Of a stretch of 61,254 nucleotides of DNA, positions 26,024-35,201 are shown piece after piece (position 1 is the stretch's first letter; each line of letters begins with the position of its first letter). The notes under the pieces were generated by a model. That model did not search any database. It saw only the letters and a program-made list of their open reading frames with translations, and had not been told where the DNA came from. The translations under genes were made by a program, and so were the position numbers. This stretch comes from CAG-791 sp963658695 (GTDB taxonomy: Bacteria > Bacillota > Clostridia > Lachnospirales > Lachnospiraceae): the NCBI GenBank assembly GCA_963658695.1, contig CAVKRN010000007.1, forward strand, positions 1 to 61,254. The letters are read 5' to 3'.

Positions 26024-26566
26024 ATGAGCAGCAGACTGAAAGATCTTTACAATACAGAGATCCGTGAGGCAATGGTTAAGAAGTTCGGATACACCAATCC
26101 GATGCAGATCCCGAAGCTTGACAAGATTGTTGTCAACATGGCTGTCGGTGAGGCAAAGGAGAACGAGAAGCTTCTGGAAACCGCTGCAAAGGATCTGGAG
26201 ACTATTACCGGTCAGCATCCGGTTTACACCAAGGCAAAGAAGTCCATTGCGAACTTCAAGATTCGTGAGGGAATGCCCATTGGCTGCAAGGTTACCCTTC
26301 GTGGTGATCAGATGTATGAGTTCCTGGATCGTCTCGTGAACCTGGCACTGCCTCGCGTGCGTGACTTCCGCGGTGTCAATCCCAACTCCTTTGATGGAAG
26401 AGGCAATTATGCACTTGGAATCAAGGAGCAGCTGATCTTCCCTGAAATCGAGTATGATAAGATTGACAAGGTCAGAGGAATGGACATCATCTTCACGACC
26501 ACGGCGAACACCGATGAGGAGGCCCGTGAGCTGTTGAGACTGTTCAACATGCCTTTTGCAAAGTAA
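26024..26566 (+). CDS. rplE: 50S ribosomal protein L5
   Basis: This 180-residue protein binds 5S rRNA. The NPMQIPKLDKIVVNM block and the C-terminal MDIIFTTTANTDEEARELL match the family. AAAGGAGGAG lies before the ATG. Confidence 0.97.
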   Translation: MSSRLKDLYNTEIREAMVKKFGYTNPMQIPKLDKIVVNMAVGEAKENEKLLETAAKDLETITGQHPVYTKAKKSIANFKIREGMPIGCKVTLRGDQMYEFLDRLVNLALPRVRDFRGVNPNSFDGRGNYALGIKEQLIFPEIEYDKIDKVRGMDIIFTTTANTDEEARELLRLFNMPFAK

Positions 26567-26581
26567 TCAAAGGAGATTGAC

Positions 26582-26767
26582 ATGGCAAAGACTTCGATGA
26601 AGATCAAGCAGCAGAAAGAGCCGAAGTTTTCCACGCGTGCATATACACGCTGCAAAATCTGCGGCCGTCCGCATTCCGTACTGAAGAAGTATGGCATTTG
26701 CAGAATCTGCTTCCGTGAGCTCGCATACAAGGGCGAGATCCCGGGTGTTAAGAAAGCTTCCTGGTAA
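26582..26767 (+). CDS. rpsZ: 30S ribosomal protein S14, zinc-binding type Z
   Basis: This 61-residue short-form S14 carries a zinc ribbon of Cys24, Cys27, Cys40 and Cys43 (CKIC ... CRIC). The short zinc form is usual in Gram-positive spc operons. AAAGGAG lies 8 nt before the ATG. Confidence 0.97.
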   Translation: MAKTSMKIKQQKEPKFSTRAYTRCKICGRPHSVLKKYGICRICFRELAYKGEIPGVKKASW

Positions 26768-26844
26768 TTCTGCCGGGTTGCATGATAGATCGGTGTTTTT
26801 AAAACACAAGCAATGGATATCGCACAGAAAAGGAGAATTTTATT

Positions 26845-27246
26845 ATGTCTATGAGTGATCCGATCGCTGATATGCTTACGAGAATTCGTAATGCCAACAC
26901 AGCAAAGCATGACACAGTTGATGTTCCGAACTCCAAGATTAAGATGGCAATTGCCAACATTCTTCTGGACGAGGGCTACATTTCCAGAATTGATCTGGTA
27001 GATAACGGCAACTTCAAGGATATTCGCATTACCCTGAAGTATGGTTCTGACCGCAATGACCGCATTCTTACCGGTCTTCAGAGAATTTCCAAGCCCGGCA
27101 TGCGTGTTTACGCCGGCAAGGACAATGTTCCGAAGGTTCTGGACGGACTGGGAACGGCAATTCTTTCCACGAACCAGGGTGTGATCACCGACAAGAAGGC
27201 AAGAGAGCTTCAGGTCGGCGGTGAAGTTCTGGCATTCATCTGGTAA
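26845..27246 (+). CDS. rpsH: 30S ribosomal protein S8
   Basis: This 133-residue primary 16S-binding protein starts MSMSDPIADMLTRIRNA and ends with the GGEVLAFIW motif. In E. coli, S8 represses the spc operon by binding mRNA near rplE. No such site was recognised here. Confidence 0.97.
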   Translation: MSMSDPIADMLTRIRNANTAKHDTVDVPNSKIKMAIANILLDEGYISRIDLVDNGNFKDIRITLKYGSDRNDRILTGLQRISKPGMRVYAGKDNVPKVLDGLGTAILSTNQGVITDKKARELQVGGEVLAFIW

Positions 27247-27310
27247 TTTTAATCCGGGAATGGTGCAGGCGCCAGAAAGGCTTGTCTGCAGCAAGAGGAC
27301 GGCGACATCG

Positions 27311-27350
27311 GGAAAATGTCTCACGGGATGGGTGAGACTTTCCTGATTTT
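27311..27350 (+). promoter_or_regulatory. Hairpin in the rpsH-rplF spacer
   Basis: GTCTCAC pairs with GTGAGAC around 27318-27338, and flanking GGAAA/TTTCC extends the stem. A weak T-rich tail (TGATTTT) follows. It could be a partial terminator or an mRNA-processing site within the spc operon. Confidence 0.45.
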
Positions 27351-27404
27351 CGCAAATCAACTGTAAAAGCAACAAAAGATCAAGATAAACTAGGAGGAAC
27401 GGGC

Positions 27405-27944
27405 ATGTCACGTATCGGTTTAATGCCAATCGCTATACCGGCAGGCGTTACTGTTGATGTAGCAGAAAATAACACAGTGACGGTTAAGGGGCCTAAGGGA
27501 ACACTGGTAAGAACTCTGCCTGCAGAGATGAAGATCGAGCAGGAGAACGGTGAGCTCAAAATCGTAAGACCCAATGATCAGAAGAAAGAAAAGGCACTTC
27601 ACGGCCTGACCAGAGCACTGGTTAACAACATGGTTGTCGGTGTAACCGATGGCTACACAAAGACACTGGAAATCAATGGTGTTGGCTACAGAGCTCAGAA
27701 GAAGGGCAAGGTCCTGGAGCTGCATTTAGGATATTCCCACAATGTCGAGATGGAAGATCCGGAAGGAATCGAGACAGTTGTAGAAGGCAATAAGATCCTG
27801 GTTAAGGGTATTGACAAGGAGCTTGTTGGACAGTGGGCAGCTGATATCAGAGAGAAGAGAAAGCCGGAGCCGTATAAGGGCAAGGGTATCAAGTACGATT
27901 ACGAGACAATTCGTCGTAAGGTCGGCAAGACTGGTAAGAAGTAA
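27405..27944 (+). CDS. rplF: 50S ribosomal protein L6
   Basis: This 179-residue protein near the GTPase centre has two similar domains. The MSRIGLMPIAIP start and the C-terminal RKPEPYKGKGIKYDYE block are diagnostic. AGGAGG lies before the ATG. Confidence 0.97.
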   Translation: MSRIGLMPIAIPAGVTVDVAENNTVTVKGPKGTLVRTLPAEMKIEQENGELKIVRPNDQKKEKALHGLTRALVNNMVVGVTDGYTKTLEINGVGYRAQKKGKVLELHLGYSHNVEMEDPEGIETVVEGNKILVKGIDKELVGQWAADIREKRKPEPYKGKGIKYDYETIRRKVGKTGKK

Positions 27945-27964
27945 TCGGATAAGGAGCGTGTACA

Positions 27965-28333
27965 ATGGTTAAGAAGGAAAATAGAAAGTTAATCCGCGAA
28001 AAGAAACATCTGAAGGTTCGCAACCGTTTCAGCGGAACCGCTGAGAGACCGCGCCTTTCCGTTTACAGAAGCAACAATCACATCTATGCGCAGGTCATCA
28101 ACGATGAGACCGGCACAACGATTGCTGCAGCTGGCACGGTTGAGAAGGAAGCTAAGGCTGCCCTTGCTCATACCGATGATATCGCGGCAGCAGAGTATAT
28201 CGGCGATCTTGTTGCGAAGAGAGCCATTGAGAAGGGCGTATCTAAGGTCGTATTCGACAGAGGCGGCTTTATTTATCAGGGCAAGGTAGCAGCACTTGCA
28301 GATGCGGCACGTAAGGCCGGCCTGGAATTCTAA
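27965..28333 (+). CDS. rplR: 50S ribosomal protein L18
   Basis: This 122-residue 5S rRNA-binding protein contains RPRLSVYRSNNHIYAQVI and the C-terminal VVFDRGGFIYQGKVAALADAAR signature (read in parts). It is preceded by AAGGAG, 20 nt after rplF. Confidence 0.96.
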   Translation: MVKKENRKLIREKKHLKVRNRFSGTAERPRLSVYRSNNHIYAQVINDETGTTIAAAGTVEKEAKAALAHTDDIAAAEYIGDLVAKRAIEKGVSKVVFDRGGFIYQGKVAALADAARKAGLEF

Positions 28334-28348
28334 GGGAGGAGAGACTAG

Positions 28349-28858
28349 ATGAAGCGTTCTAATATTGATGCAAGTCAGATTGAGCTCACCGAGAAGGTCG
28401 TTACGATCAAGCGTGTCACAAAGGTTGTAAAGGGCGGACGTACGATGAGATTTTCCGCACTTGTCGTAGTTGGTGACAACAATGGCCATGTAGGTGTTGG
28501 CCTTGGCAAATCAACAGAAATTCCGGAAGCAATCCGCAAGGGCAAGGAGGATGCTGCAAAGCACCTGATCACTGTTGCTCTGGATGAGGTTGGTTCGATT
28601 TCTCATGATTATATCGGCAAGTATGGCTCTGCAGAGGTTCTTCTGAAGAAGAGCCCGGATGGTACCGGTATCATCGCAGGCGGTCCTGCTCGTACGGTTT
28701 GCGAGCTGGCAGGAATCAAGAACATCCGTACCAAGTCTCTTGGTTCTAACAACAAGCAGAATGTCGTTCTGGCTACTCTTTCCGGTCTTTCCAGCCTGAA
28801 GGCTCCGGAAGAGGTTGCTGCAAGACGCGGCAAGTCTGTTGAGGATCTGAAGGGCTGA
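28349..28858 (+). CDS. rpsE: 30S ribosomal protein S5
   Basis: This 169-residue protein acts in decoding accuracy. The double-stranded RNA-binding-like N-terminal domain carries VVKGGRTMRFSALVVVGD. The loop where spectinomycin-resistance changes arise in other bacteria shows no obvious deletion. GGGAGGAG lies before the ATG. Confidence 0.96.
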   Translation: MKRSNIDASQIELTEKVVTIKRVTKVVKGGRTMRFSALVVVGDNNGHVGVGLGKSTEIPEAIRKGKEDAAKHLITVALDEVGSISHDYIGKYGSAEVLLKKSPDGTGIIAGGPARTVCELAGIKNIRTKSLGSNNKQNVVLATLSGLSSLKAPEEVAARRGKSVEDLKG

Positions 28859-28896
28859 GCCCCTTTGGATCTTCGGTAGAACGAAAGGAGTATAAA

Positions 28897-29088
28897 ATGG
28901 CGGATACTAAGAAGCTTAAGATTACACTTGTAAAGTCTACAATTGCTGCAGTTCCGAAGAACAAGGCAATCATCAAGTCCATGGGATTCCATAAACTGAA
29001 CAGCAGCGTTATCCTTCCGGATAATGATGCAACGAGAGGACAGATCAGATTGATCGCTCCTTATGTCAAGGTTGAGGATGCAGAATAA
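28897..29088 (+). CDS. rpmD: 50S ribosomal protein L30
   Basis: This 63-residue protein of the short bacterial form begins with KLKITLVKSTIAAVPKNK. AAAGGAG precedes the ATG. It lies in the usual place between rpsE and rplO. Confidence 0.95.
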   Translation: MADTKKLKITLVKSTIAAVPKNKAIIKSMGFHKLNSSVILPDNDATRGQIRLIAPYVKVEDAE

Positions 29089-29102
29089 GGAGGGACTGAC
29101 AG

Positions 29103-29564
29103 ATGGAATTATCTAATTTAAGACCTGCTGCAGGTTCTACACAGAATAACTTCAGAAGAGGCCGTGGTCATGCGTCCGGAAACGGCAAGACCGCTGGTTT
29201 TGGCCACAAGGGACAGAAGGCTCGTTCCGGAAGACCCAGAGCAGGCTTCGAAGGCGGTCAGATGCCTCTGTATCGTCGTATTCCTAAGCGCGGCTTCAAC
29301 AACTACAATCACAAGAACATTGTGACTGTCAGCCTTGCCCGCATTGCAGATTGCTTTGAGGATGGCGCTGAGGTTGATGTACAGGCTCTTCTTGACAAGA
29401 AGATCATCAAGAACGTTGGTGACGGCGTGAAGGTCCTCTCCGGTGATAAGGGCGACGCAAAGTTTGAACTGACCAAGAAGCTTACCATTAAGGCCGATGC
29501 ATTCAGTGCAGCAGCAAAGGAAAAGATTGAGAACGCAGGCGGAACCTGTGAGGTTAATGCGTAA
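29103..29564 (+). CDS. rplO: 50S ribosomal protein L15
   Basis: This 153-residue late-assembly protein has the glycine- and arginine-rich N-terminal arm (RRGRGHASGNGKTAGFGHKG) and the RIPKRGFNN motif. AAGGAGG lies upstream. It is followed by secY. Confidence 0.96.
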   Translation: MELSNLRPAAGSTQNNFRRGRGHASGNGKTAGFGHKGQKARSGRPRAGFEGGQMPLYRRIPKRGFNNYNHKNIVTVSLARIADCFEDGAEVDVQALLDKKIIKNVGDGVKVLSGDKGDAKFELTKKLTIKADAFSAAAKEKIENAGGTCEVNA

Positions 29565-29605
29565 TCATTCTGGCTGTACCTGATTGAAAGGCATGGTAAA
29601 TTGTT

Positions 29606-30919
29606 ATGTTTGAATCCGTTAAAAACGCATTCAAGGTAAAGGAGATCCGTCACAGGATCTTCTTTACGCTTGTGATGCTGGCGATCATCCGCTTCGGATC
29701 TCAGCTTCCAGTGCCTGGTGTGGACAGGACCTACTTTTCTACTTGGTTTTCCCAGCATTCCAGCAGCGCGTTCTCTTTGGTGGACGCCTTTACCGGCGGC
29801 TCCTTCCTGAACATGTCTGTTCTGGCACTCAATATTACGCCCTATATTACGTCTTCCATTATCATTCAGCTTCTGACTATTGCCATTCCGAAGCTGGAGG
29901 AGATTCAGAAGGAAGGAGAAGAGGGGCGCAAGATGCTGGTTTCCATTACCCGGTATCTTACGGTTGGCCTTGCGATTTTTGAGAGCGGTGCCATGGCAAT
30001 CGGCTTCGGCAGAAGAGGTCTTCTGCAGGAGTACAATGCAGTGAACGTCATCATGGTTATGGCAACCCTGACGGCTGGTTCTGCTTTCCTTATGTGGATT
30101 GGTGAGCAGATTACGGACAAAGGTGTCGGAAATGGAATTTCCATTGTCCTGACCATTAACATTGTTTCCAGAATGCCGCAGGACATTACCGGATTGTTCA
30201 CGCAGTTTGTCAGTGGTCAAACCATTGCTAAGGCAATTTTGGCAGCATGCATTATTGCAGCGATTATTGTCGGAATGGTTGTTCTGGTCATCCTTCTGAA
30301 TGATGCAGAGCGTCGTATTCCGGTTCAGTATGCAAGAATGCTGCGCGGCAGGAGTCAGTACGGCTCTTCGACATCCAGTATCCCTCTGAAGGTGAATACA
30401 GCAGGCGTTATGCCGATCATCTTTGCTTCCTCCATTATGGAGTTTCCGGTGATTATTTCGTCGCTTGCCGGATACAGCGGAACGGGAATCTGGTCGGAGG
30501 TGCTTCGTTACCTGAGCTCTTCGTATTGGTGCAATCCTTCTGCACCGAAGTATTCGATTGGTCTTGTTGTTTATATTGCAATGCTGATCTTTTTTGCTTA
30601 TTTCTACACCTCAATAACCTTTAATCCCATTGAGGTAGCAGATAATCTGAAGAAGGGCGGCGGCTTTATTCCGGGTATTCGTCCCGGCAAGCCTACCAGC
30701 GATTATCTGAATAAGCTTCTCAATTACATCATCCTGATTGGTGCAGTCGGACTGACCATCGTCGGCGTAATTCCGTTTATTTTCCGCGGCGTGTTCAATG
30801 CGAGTGTGGATTTTGGCGGAACAAGCCTGATCATCGTTGTCAGTGTTATTCTGGAAACCATCAAGCAGATTGAGTCCATGATGATGCAGAGAAACTACAC
30901 GACATTCCTGTCGAATTAA
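29606..30919 (+). CDS. secY: Preprotein translocase subunit SecY
   Basis: This 437-residue protein forms the channel of the SecYEG translocon in the cytoplasmic membrane. About ten transmembrane segments are visible. Signature blocks include FRIFF-like RHRIFFTLVMLAIIRFGSQ, the plug-proximal FTGGSFLNMSVLALNITPYI region and the C-terminal FIPGIRPGKPT loop. The ribosome-binding site is a modest GAAAGG. A hairpin separates it from adk. Confidence 0.97.
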   Translation: MFESVKNAFKVKEIRHRIFFTLVMLAIIRFGSQLPVPGVDRTYFSTWFSQHSSSAFSLVDAFTGGSFLNMSVLALNITPYITSSIIIQLLTIAIPKLEEIQKEGEEGRKMLVSITRYLTVGLAIFESGAMAIGFGRRGLLQEYNAVNVIMVMATLTAGSAFLMWIGEQITDKGVGNGISIVLTINIVSRMPQDITGLFTQFVSGQTIAKAILAACIIAAIIVGMVVLVILLNDAERRIPVQYARMLRGRSQYGSSTSSIPLKVNTAGVMPIIFASSIMEFPVIISSLAGYSGTGIWSEVLRYLSSSYWCNPSAPKYSIGLVVYIAMLIFFAYFYTSITFNPIEVADNLKKGGGFIPGIRPGKPTSDYLNKLLNYIILIGAVGLTIVGVIPFIFRGVFNASVDFGGTSLIIVVSVILETIKQIESMMMQRNYTTFLSN

Positions 30920-30932
30920 AAAGAAGTGGAAT

Positions 30933-30974
30933 GGATCGGCAGAAGGACCTGCAAAAGGGCCCGGCTGCCGATCC
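30933..30974 (+). promoter_or_regulatory. Hairpin in the secY-adk spacer
   Basis: A perfect 10-bp stem (30933-30942 with 30965-30974) is followed by a weak T tract (TTTGCTGT). It is probably an attenuating or mRNA-stabilising hairpin rather than a full terminator, since adk and infA downstream have no evident promoter of their own. Confidence 0.5.
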
Positions 30975-31067
30975 TTTGCTGTATCAATGACTTTGAGAAT
31001 GAAATTGGACATGGAACACTGATTTTCGGGTGGCGCTGCACGAATGCTGCATCACAGAAAGGAACCT

Positions 31068-31709
31068 ATGAAAATTGTTATGCTGGGAGCACCTGGTGCC
31101 GGAAAAGGCACACAGGCAGCAATGATTTGTGAAAAATATAATATTCCTCACGTTTCCACCGGTGATATTTTCCGTTCGAACATTAAGAACGGGACGGAGC
31201 TGGGAAAGAAAGCGAAGGCTTTCATGGATGAAGGAAAGCTTGTGCCGGATGAGCTCACGATTGAGCTTTTGCTGGACCGGGTGTCGAAGGAAGATTGCGC
31301 GGGCGGCTATGTTCTGGATGGATTTCCGCGGACTATTCCGCAGGCAGAGGTTCTGACGGAGGCTCTTGCCAAGACCGGGGAAAAGGTTGACTTTGCTATC
31401 AATGTCGATGTGCCGGATGCAAACATTGTTCATCGTATGAGCGGACGTCGCAGCTGCCCGAAGTGCGGCGCATCCTATCACATTGAGTACATTCCTCCGA
31501 AGGCCGAAGGAATTTGTGATTCCTGTGGATCCGCGCTGATTCAGAGAGAGGATGACAAGCCGGAGACAGTGCAGAATCGCCTGTCCGTGTATCATGAACA
31601 GACCCAGCCCCTCATTGATTACTATGAGAAGGCAGGTGTCCTTAAGACAGTAGATGGAACAAAGGACCGGAAGGATGTCTTTGGCGATATTGTCGCCATT
31701 CTGGGCTGA
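31068..31709 (+). CDS. adk: Adenylate kinase
   Basis: This 213-residue enzyme interconverts 2 ADP with ATP and AMP. The P-loop GAPGAGKGT spans residues 7-15. The LID carries a structural zinc site, Cys130, Cys133, Cys150 and Cys153, as in many Gram-positives. An in-frame ATG at 31044 exists, but the ATG at 31068 follows AAAGGAA and gives the family N terminus. The map gene commonly found between adk and infA is absent here. Confidence 0.97.
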   Translation: MKIVMLGAPGAGKGTQAAMICEKYNIPHVSTGDIFRSNIKNGTELGKKAKAFMDEGKLVPDELTIELLLDRVSKEDCAGGYVLDGFPRTIPQAEVLTEALAKTGEKVDFAINVDVPDANIVHRMSGRRSCPKCGASYHIEYIPPKAEGICDSCGSALIQREDDKPETVQNRLSVYHEQTQPLIDYYEKAGVLKTVDGTKDRKDVFGDIVAILG

Positions 31710-31741
31710 TTCTTTCCGATGATGAAATCAGAGAGGTGATT

Positions 31742-31960
31742 ATGTCCAAAGCAGACGTTATTGAACTGGAAGGTGTAGTTGTAGAAAAGCTTCCCAACAC
31801 GATGTTCCGTGTAAAGCTGGAGAACGGTGCAATCATTCTGGCCCACATCAGCGGAAAGCTTCGTCAGAATTTTATTCGAATTCTGCCCGGCGACAAGGTG
31901 ACACTGGAGATGTCTACCTATGATCTGACCAAAGGCCGAATCATCTGGCGTGACAAGTAA
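31742..31960 (+). CDS. infA: Translation initiation factor IF-1
   Basis: This 72-residue OB-fold protein is the exact usual length. It begins MSKADVIELEGVVVEKLPN and contains HISGKLRQNFIRILPGDKV. A GTG six bases upstream lies inside the AGAGGTG ribosome-binding site, so the ATG is preferred. A strong terminator follows, which ends the S10-spc unit here. Confidence 0.97.
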   Translation: MSKADVIELEGVVVEKLPNTMFRVKLENGAIILAHISGKLRQNFIRILPGDKVTLEMSTYDLTKGRIIWRDK

Positions 31961-31986
31961 GATTCCGGTGTCCTATATAATGAACG

Positions 31987-32021
31987 AAAATCCCTTTGAC
32001 ATTGTGCAGAGGGATTTTTTT
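31987..32021 (+). terminator. infA terminator
   Basis: A 9-bp stem (31987-31995 with 32010-32018) followed by a run of T forms a clear intrinsic terminator between infA and rpmJ. Confidence 0.85.
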
Positions 32022-32032
32022 ATGATTTCTAC

Positions 32033-32061
32033 TTGCTTATGAAAAAGTGCAGTGCTACAAT
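32033..32061 (+). promoter_or_regulatory. Predicted alpha operon (rpmJ) promoter
   Basis: TTGCTT at 32033-32038 and TACAAT at 32056-32061 are 17 bp apart, just after the infA terminator. The leader of about 150 nt contains GC-rich repeats but no clear known element. Confidence 0.7.
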
Positions 32062-32220
32062 ATAACGGCGTTTGAAAGAAACATAGGGTTACTATGCACT
32101 TTCGGAAGCGGCCGCATCGAGGCTTCCTAAGGGAAGAAGAACATGTCTTTGGGTATGTTCAAACGTCAAATTAAAGATGCGGTTCATCAATAACAATTAT
32201 ATAAGAAAGGAGAACGCATC

Positions 32221-32334
32221 GTGAAGGTTAGAGCATCGGTGAAGCCCATGTGCGAGAAGTGCAAGGTTGTAAAGCGCAAAGGGGTTATCCGGGTTATCTG
32301 CGAGAATCCGAAGCACAAACAGAGACAGGGTTGA
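32221..32334 (+). CDS. rpmJ: 50S ribosomal protein L36
   Basis: This 37-residue protein starts at GTG behind AAAGGAG. It reads MKVRASVKPMCEKC and ends NPKHKQRQG. Cys11, Cys14, Cys27 and His32 form the zinc ribbon of the C-plus form of L36. The gene is short but unambiguous. Confidence 0.96.
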   Translation: MKVRASVKPMCEKCKVVKRKGVIRVICENPKHKQRQG

Positions 32335-32627
32335 TCAGAGCCATTATGCTTTGATACCGCTGAACATCGGACAGCAAAGGCTGCCGGATGAAGTGGAAAG
32401 GCCGGCAAAGTTTCCGGCTGGGCGTGGAATAGCACCAGGTGTGCTGTGACCTGCATCGCAGAGTGAACGTACAGCAGTTACAGATCTGTATGGATCATAC
32501 GCAGGTTCGCCTCCATCAAAACAAATTGCTTCCGCCAATGGGATCGGAAGCCAGACAACATGCAGAGCGTCATACCCTGTGAACTACAGGCTAGAGAAGG
32601 CTTTGCAATGAATTTAAGGAGATTAAA
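32335..32627 (+). other. 293-nt rpmJ-rpsM spacer with small hairpins
   Basis: Local stems are visible: GCCGG/CCGGC near 32401-32418, AGCAC/GTGCT near 32430-32444, and CTTCCG/CGGAAG near 32529-32550. No ORF, promoter or T-run is convincing. It may hold an alpha-operon control site, but nothing known was recognised. Confidence 0.35.
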
Positions 32628-32996
32628 ATGGCTCGTATTGCAGGTGTTGATTTACCCAGAGACAAGCGCGTTGAGATCGGCCTGACCGCAATCTACGGAA
32701 TCGGCCGCACCTCCGCAGACAAGATTCTGAAGGCGACAGGAGTAGATCCTGATACTCGCTGCAGAGATCTGACAGACGATGATGTTAAGAAGCTGGCAGA
32801 AGAGATTGCCAACAACTATATGGTAGAGGGTGATCTTCGTCGTGATATCGCGATGAACATCAAGATGCTGACTGAAATCGGCTCCTATCGCGGAGTTCGT
32901 CACAGAAGAGGACTTCCGGTTCGCGGTCAGCATACAAAGAACAATGCTCGTACCCGTAAGGGCCCTCGCAAGACCATCGCTAACAAGAAACAGTAA
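32628..32996 (+). CDS. rpsM: 30S ribosomal protein S13
   Basis: This 122-residue protein forms the head-to-50S bridge. The MARIAGVDLPRDKRVEIGL start, YGIGRTSADKIL helix-hairpin-helix and RGLPVRGQHTKNNART tail are diagnostic. TAAGGAG lies upstream. Confidence 0.97.
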   Translation: MARIAGVDLPRDKRVEIGLTAIYGIGRTSADKILKATGVDPDTRCRDLTDDDVKKLAEEIANNYMVEGDLRRDIAMNIKMLTEIGSYRGVRHRRGLPVRGQHTKNNARTRKGPRKTIANKKQ

Positions 32997-33074
32997 TTTT
33001 TGTCGCGCTGCACATGCGGCGCTTACCGCGGCACAAAAAGTGATCCGGCGGTATGAAGATGAAAGGAAAAGATT

Positions 33075-33470
33075 ATGGCAGCAGCTAAGAAGTCTTCCGC
33101 TTCCAAAAAGCGTGTGAAGAAGAACGTGGAGCGTGGCCAGGCACACATTCAGGCCTCCTTCAACAATACCATTGTTACTCTGACTGATACACAGGGAAAT
33201 GCTCTGTCCTGGGCATCTGCCGGCGGACTGGGCTTTAAGGGCTCCAGAAAGTCCACTCCCTATGCTGCACAGCTTGCAGCAGAGACTGCAACTAAGGCAG
33301 CTCTTATTCACGGCCTGAAGGCTGTTGATGTATTCGTAAAGGGACCCGGATCAGGAAGAGAAGCAGCAATCCGCGCACTGAACGCGAACGGTCTGCAGGT
33401 TCTGTCCATCACAGACGTTACTCCGGTTCCTCACAACGGATGCCGCCCGCCTAAGCGCAGAAGAGTATAG
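33075..33470 (+). CDS. rpsK: 30S ribosomal protein S11
   Basis: This 131-residue platform protein contains GQAHIQASFNNTIVTLTD and ends PHNGCRPPKRRRV, both characteristic. GAAAGGAAAAG precedes the ATG. Confidence 0.97.
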   Translation: MAAAKKSSASKKRVKKNVERGQAHIQASFNNTIVTLTDTQGNALSWASAGGLGFKGSRKSTPYAAQLAAETATKAALIHGLKAVDVFVKGPGSGREAAIRALNANGLQVLSITDVTPVPHNGCRPPKRRRV

Positions 33471-33583
33471 TTGGTATCTATTAAATAATAGAAAATTTTT
33501 GGATGAAGGCGCCTTTGGGCGTTGTAAACAACAAGCAGCAGCGCTGCACGACAGACTGCTGACAGAAATGAAAGGAGCCAGTT

Positions 33584-34177
33584 ATGGCAGTAGATAAGAC
33601 ACCCGTCCTGAAGAGATGCAGATCTCTTGACATGGATCCCACATTCCTTGGTTATGACAAGAAGTCCAAGAGAACCCTTGTTCGCAGAAGCAGAAAGATG
33701 TCTGAGTACGGCATGCAGCTTCGCGAGAAGCAGAAGGCAAAGTTCATCTATGGCGTTCTTGAGAAGCCTTTCCGTAACTACTATGAGAAGGCAGATCGTA
33801 TGAAGGGAATGACCGGCGACAATTTGATGACGATGCTGGAGTCCCGTCTGGACAACGTTGTTTTCCGTATGGGCTTTGCTCGCACCAGAAGAGAGGCTCG
33901 TCAGGTTGTCGATCACAAGCACGTTCTTGTAAACGGCAAGTGCATCAACATTCCTTCCTATCTTGTAAAGGCTGGTGATGTGGTTGAGATCAAGGAGAGC
34001 AACCGCACCATGCAGAGATTCAAGGATATCGCTGAGGTTACTGCGGGCAGACTTACTCCTGAGTGGGTTGACGTAGACAAAGAGAACTTCAAGGGAACTG
34101 TAAGCGCACTTCCGAAGAGAGAGCAGATCGATGTTCCGGTAGACGAAATGCAGATCGTCGAGTTGTATTCTAAGTAA
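33584..34177 (+). CDS. rpsD: 30S ribosomal protein S4
   Basis: This 197-residue 30S assembly initiator has an S4 RNA-binding domain (LDNVVFRMGFARTRREARQ, then HVLVNGK). In Firmicutes and E. coli, S4 regulates its own operon. The 113-nt spacer before it contains a short AT-rich stem, but no recognised S4 pseudoknot. AAAGGAG lies upstream. Confidence 0.96.
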   Translation: MAVDKTPVLKRCRSLDMDPTFLGYDKKSKRTLVRRSRKMSEYGMQLREKQKAKFIYGVLEKPFRNYYEKADRMKGMTGDNLMTMLESRLDNVVFRMGFARTRREARQVVDHKHVLVNGKCINIPSYLVKAGDVVEIKESNRTMQRFKDIAEVTAGRLTPEWVDVDKENFKGTVSALPKREQIDVPVDEMQIVELYSK

Positions 34178-34235
34178 TTCTTCGTGTAATGCGGATCCTC
34201 CGCAACTGCATTGATATCAATAAGGAGGTATATGC

Positions 34236-35201
34236 GTGTTTGATTTTGAAAGACCCAGCATTGAAACGACTGAGTTGTCCGATGATAATAAATTCGGCAG
34301 ATTCGTTGTAGAACCCCTCGAAAGAGGGTATGGTCTTACTCTCGGCAATTCTCTGAGAAGAATCATGCTTTCTTCCCTGCCGGGCGCAGCAGTCAGCCAG
34401 ATCAAAATCGATGGAGTACAGCATGAGTTCAGCACGATTCCGGGCGTAAAAGAAGACGTTTCGGATATCATCATGAACATTAAGAGCCTTTCCATCAAGA
34501 ATTCCAGCGAGACGGATGAGCCCAAAACCGCATACATTGAGTATGAGGGAGATGGCATTGTACACGCCAGTGATATCCAGGCAGATCAGGACATTCAGAT
34601 TATGAATCCTGATCAGGTTATCGCAACCCTCTCCGGAAAGAAAACGAAGCTTTTTATTGAGCTGACAATTACCAAGGGACGTGGCTATGTCAGCGCAGAC
34701 AAGAACAAGAGTGAGGATACCAAGATCGGAGTGATTCCGGTGGATGCGATCTATACTCCTGTTCAGAGAGTCAATGTAACAGTAGAGAACACCCGTGTCG
34801 GTCAGCAGACGGATTTCGATAAGCTGACGCTGGATGTGACGACCAATGGTACACTTGCACCGGATGAGGCAGTTAGCCTTGCAGCGAAGGTCCTTTCGGA
34901 GCATCTGTCTGTGTTCATTGATTTGAGCGACAATGCCAAGATCACTGAGGTGATGGCGGAGCCTGTTGATGACAACAAGACGAAGGCACTGGAGATGAGT
35001 ATCGATGAGCTGGAGCTCTCGGTTCGTTCCTTCAATTGCCTCAAGCGCGCGGGCATCAATACGGTTCAGGAGCTGTGCAGCAAGACTCCGGACGAAATGA
35101 TGAAGGTCAGAAATCTGGGACGCAAGTCTTTGGACGAGGTTCTGGAGAAACTCAAGGAGTTGGGCCTTAAGCTCAACATGGGTCTTGATGCTGAGCAGTA
35201 A
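34236..35201 (+). CDS. rpoA: DNA-directed RNA polymerase subunit alpha
   Basis: This 321-residue protein has an N-terminal dimerisation domain (about 1-230, with RGYGLTLGNSLRRIMLSS). Its C-terminal domain (about 250-315) binds DNA and activators through LKRAGINTVQELCSK and VRNLGRKSLDEV. The start is GTG at 34236, 7 nt after AGGAGG. An out-of-frame ATG at 34232 opens a three-codon frame that overlaps it. Confidence 0.98.
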   Translation: MFDFERPSIETTELSDDNKFGRFVVEPLERGYGLTLGNSLRRIMLSSLPGAAVSQIKIDGVQHEFSTIPGVKEDVSDIIMNIKSLSIKNSSETDEPKTAYIEYEGDGIVHASDIQADQDIQIMNPDQVIATLSGKKTKLFIELTITKGRGYVSADKNKSEDTKIGVIPVDAIYTPVQRVNVTVENTRVGQQTDFDKLTLDVTTNGTLAPDEAVSLAAKVLSEHLSVFIDLSDNAKITEVMAEPVDDNKTKALEMSIDELELSVRSFNCLKRAGINTVQELCSKTPDEMMKVRNLGRKSLDEVLEKLKELGLKLNMGLDAEQ

